Origin: Actinomycetes bacterium
GTDB taxonomy: Bacteria > Actinomycetota > CALGFH01
Direction: 5' to 3'
Length of the DNA: 6,107 nt
Assembly (NCBI GenBank): GCA_030152105.1
Contig: JASLIH010000099.1
Location: 1-6,107, forward strand
Shown piece after piece: positions 5,433 to 6,107 of the stretch. Position 1 is the stretch's first letter; each line of letters opens with the position of its first letter. Made by a program: the position numbers and the translations under genes. Under the pieces are notes generated by a model. That model searched no databases. It was not told the origin of the DNA and saw only the letters and a program-made list of their open reading frames with translations.

Positions 5433-6107
5433 CTACGGCGTGGGAGCCGGCCCCGCCGCCGCTGGGGCCCGCGTCGGCTCGTCGAGGCCGAGGGTCCGGG
5501 CGATGTTGGTCTTGAGGATCTCGCTGGTGCCCTCGTACAGACGCATGGCCCGCACGAACCGGGCCCAGCGCTCCACACCCATCTCGGTCATGTAGCCGTT
5601 GCCGCCGAACACCTGGATGGCCCGGTCGGCCACCCTGCCGACCATCTCGGTGGCCACGTACTTGGCCAGGGCCGCCTCCTGGCGGCCGTCGGCGCCGGCG
5701 TCGAGCTTGGCGGCCAGGTCGTAGACCAGCAGGCGCGCCTGGGTCAGCTCGGCCAGGGTGTCGACGATCATCCCCTGGACATATTGGTTGGCCCCGATCC
5801 GGCGCCCGAACGCCTCCCTGACCTTGGCGTACTCGAGCATCCGGTCGTACAGGTGCTGGGCCATCCCGACGGCCATGGCGGCGATCGAGACCCGGCCGCC
5901 GTTGATCCAGCGCATGGCCGAGTAGAAGCCGTAGCCCTCCTTGCCCAGCAGGGCGTCGGCGCCGACCCGGCAGTCGGTGAAGACCAGCTCGGCCTGGTGC
6001 TCGTCGTACATGGTCCGCTGGCGGCGGCCGACCTCGAACCCGGGGGTGTCGGTGTCGACCAGGAAGCAGCTGATGCCGCCGCGGGCGCCCTTGCCCGGGT
6101 CGGTGAC
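5433..6107 (-). CDS. Acyl-CoA dehydrogenase, C-terminal part (cut by window edge)
   Basis: An FAD-dependent enzyme that introduces an alpha-beta double bond into acyl-CoA thioesters, passing electrons to electron-transferring flavoprotein. The 224 visible residues are the end of the middle beta domain (GISCFLVDTDTPGFEVGRRQ, 11-30) and the complete C-terminal helical domain; full-length members are about 380-400 residues, so the N-terminal domain lies past position 6107. Family features are the REAFGRRI helix (97-104), FGGNGYM (167-173) with VERWARFVR following, and YEGTSEI (191-197), in which Glu192 sits at the catalytic-base position of medium-chain-type enzymes. The chain then has a Pro/Ala-rich tail (DEPTRAPAAAGPAPTP) beyond the normal end, probably disordered. 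Its stop is nine bases before the membrane-protein ATG on the same strand. Chain-length or branched-chain specificity cannot be judged from this part. Confidence 0.96.
   Translation of the reverse strand, partial: VTDPGKGARGGISCFLVDTDTPGFEVGRRQRTMYDEHQAELVFTDCRVGADALLGKEGYGFYSAMRWINGGRVSIAAMAVGMAQHLYDRMLEYAKVREAFGRRIGANQYVQGMIVDTLAELTQARLLVYDLAAKLDAGADGRQEAALAKYVATEMVGRVADRAIQVFGGNGYMTEMGVERWARFVRAMRLYEGTSEILKTNIARTLGLDEPTRAPAAAGPAPTP

Noticed and set aside
1..6107. Search for mobile elements, CRISPR arrays, tRNA genes, riboswitches or a defence system
   Set aside because: No arrays of spaced repeats, terminal inverted repeats, transposase or nuclease motifs, or tRNA-like cloverleaf were seen. 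The genes are metabolic and housekeeping with uniform composition, and nothing suggests horizontal transfer.

Overview
The window is very GC-rich DNA, with strong G/C preference at third codon positions, frequent GTG/TTG starts and short or missing leaders. Together with its gene content (an acyl-CoA dehydrogenase, a small two-helix membrane protein resembling the Streptomyces SCO4848 family, and a fused larC next to larB), this points to a high-GC actinobacterium, probably not a well-studied genus. This is inferred from composition and family resemblance, not from a search. About 94% of the window is coding. There are no tRNA or rRNA genes, CRISPR arrays or insertion sequences, and no gene-free stretch longer than 165 bases.

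Region 1 (1-2520, all minus strand, so read right to left) holds serS, a complete seryl-tRNA synthetase. After a 163-base gap comes a small vicinal-oxygen-chelate (glyoxalase/dioxygenase fold) protein. After a further 77 bases comes the N-terminal two thirds of a Gfo/Idh/MocA-type NAD(P)-dependent oxidoreductase, cut by the left edge.

Region 2 (2521-4515, plus strand) is a two-gene operon, larB-larC, divergent from serS across a gap of only 55 bases. The genes overlap by four bases (ATGA). Known members make the first and last steps of nickel-pincer nucleotide (NPN) cofactor synthesis: LarB carboxylates and cleaves nicotinic acid adenine dinucleotide, and LarC inserts nickel using CTP. The middle enzyme LarE (sulfur insertion) and any NPN-dependent racemase or epimerase (LarA family) are not in the window.

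Region 3 (4528-6107, minus strand) converges on larC with a 12-base gap. Read right to left it carries the C-terminal part of an acyl-CoA dehydrogenase (cut by the right edge), an 80-residue membrane protein whose ribosome binding site overlaps the dehydrogenase stop codon, and a 205-residue protein that looks like two tandem copies of a ferredoxin-like alpha/beta-barrel domain. Tight spacing suggests one transcript.

Most of the window is ordinary metabolism and housekeeping. The parts most worth a second look are the larBC pair without larE or a client enzyme, the compact serS/larB divergent start region with apparently leaderless transcripts, and the duplicated-domain protein of unknown function.
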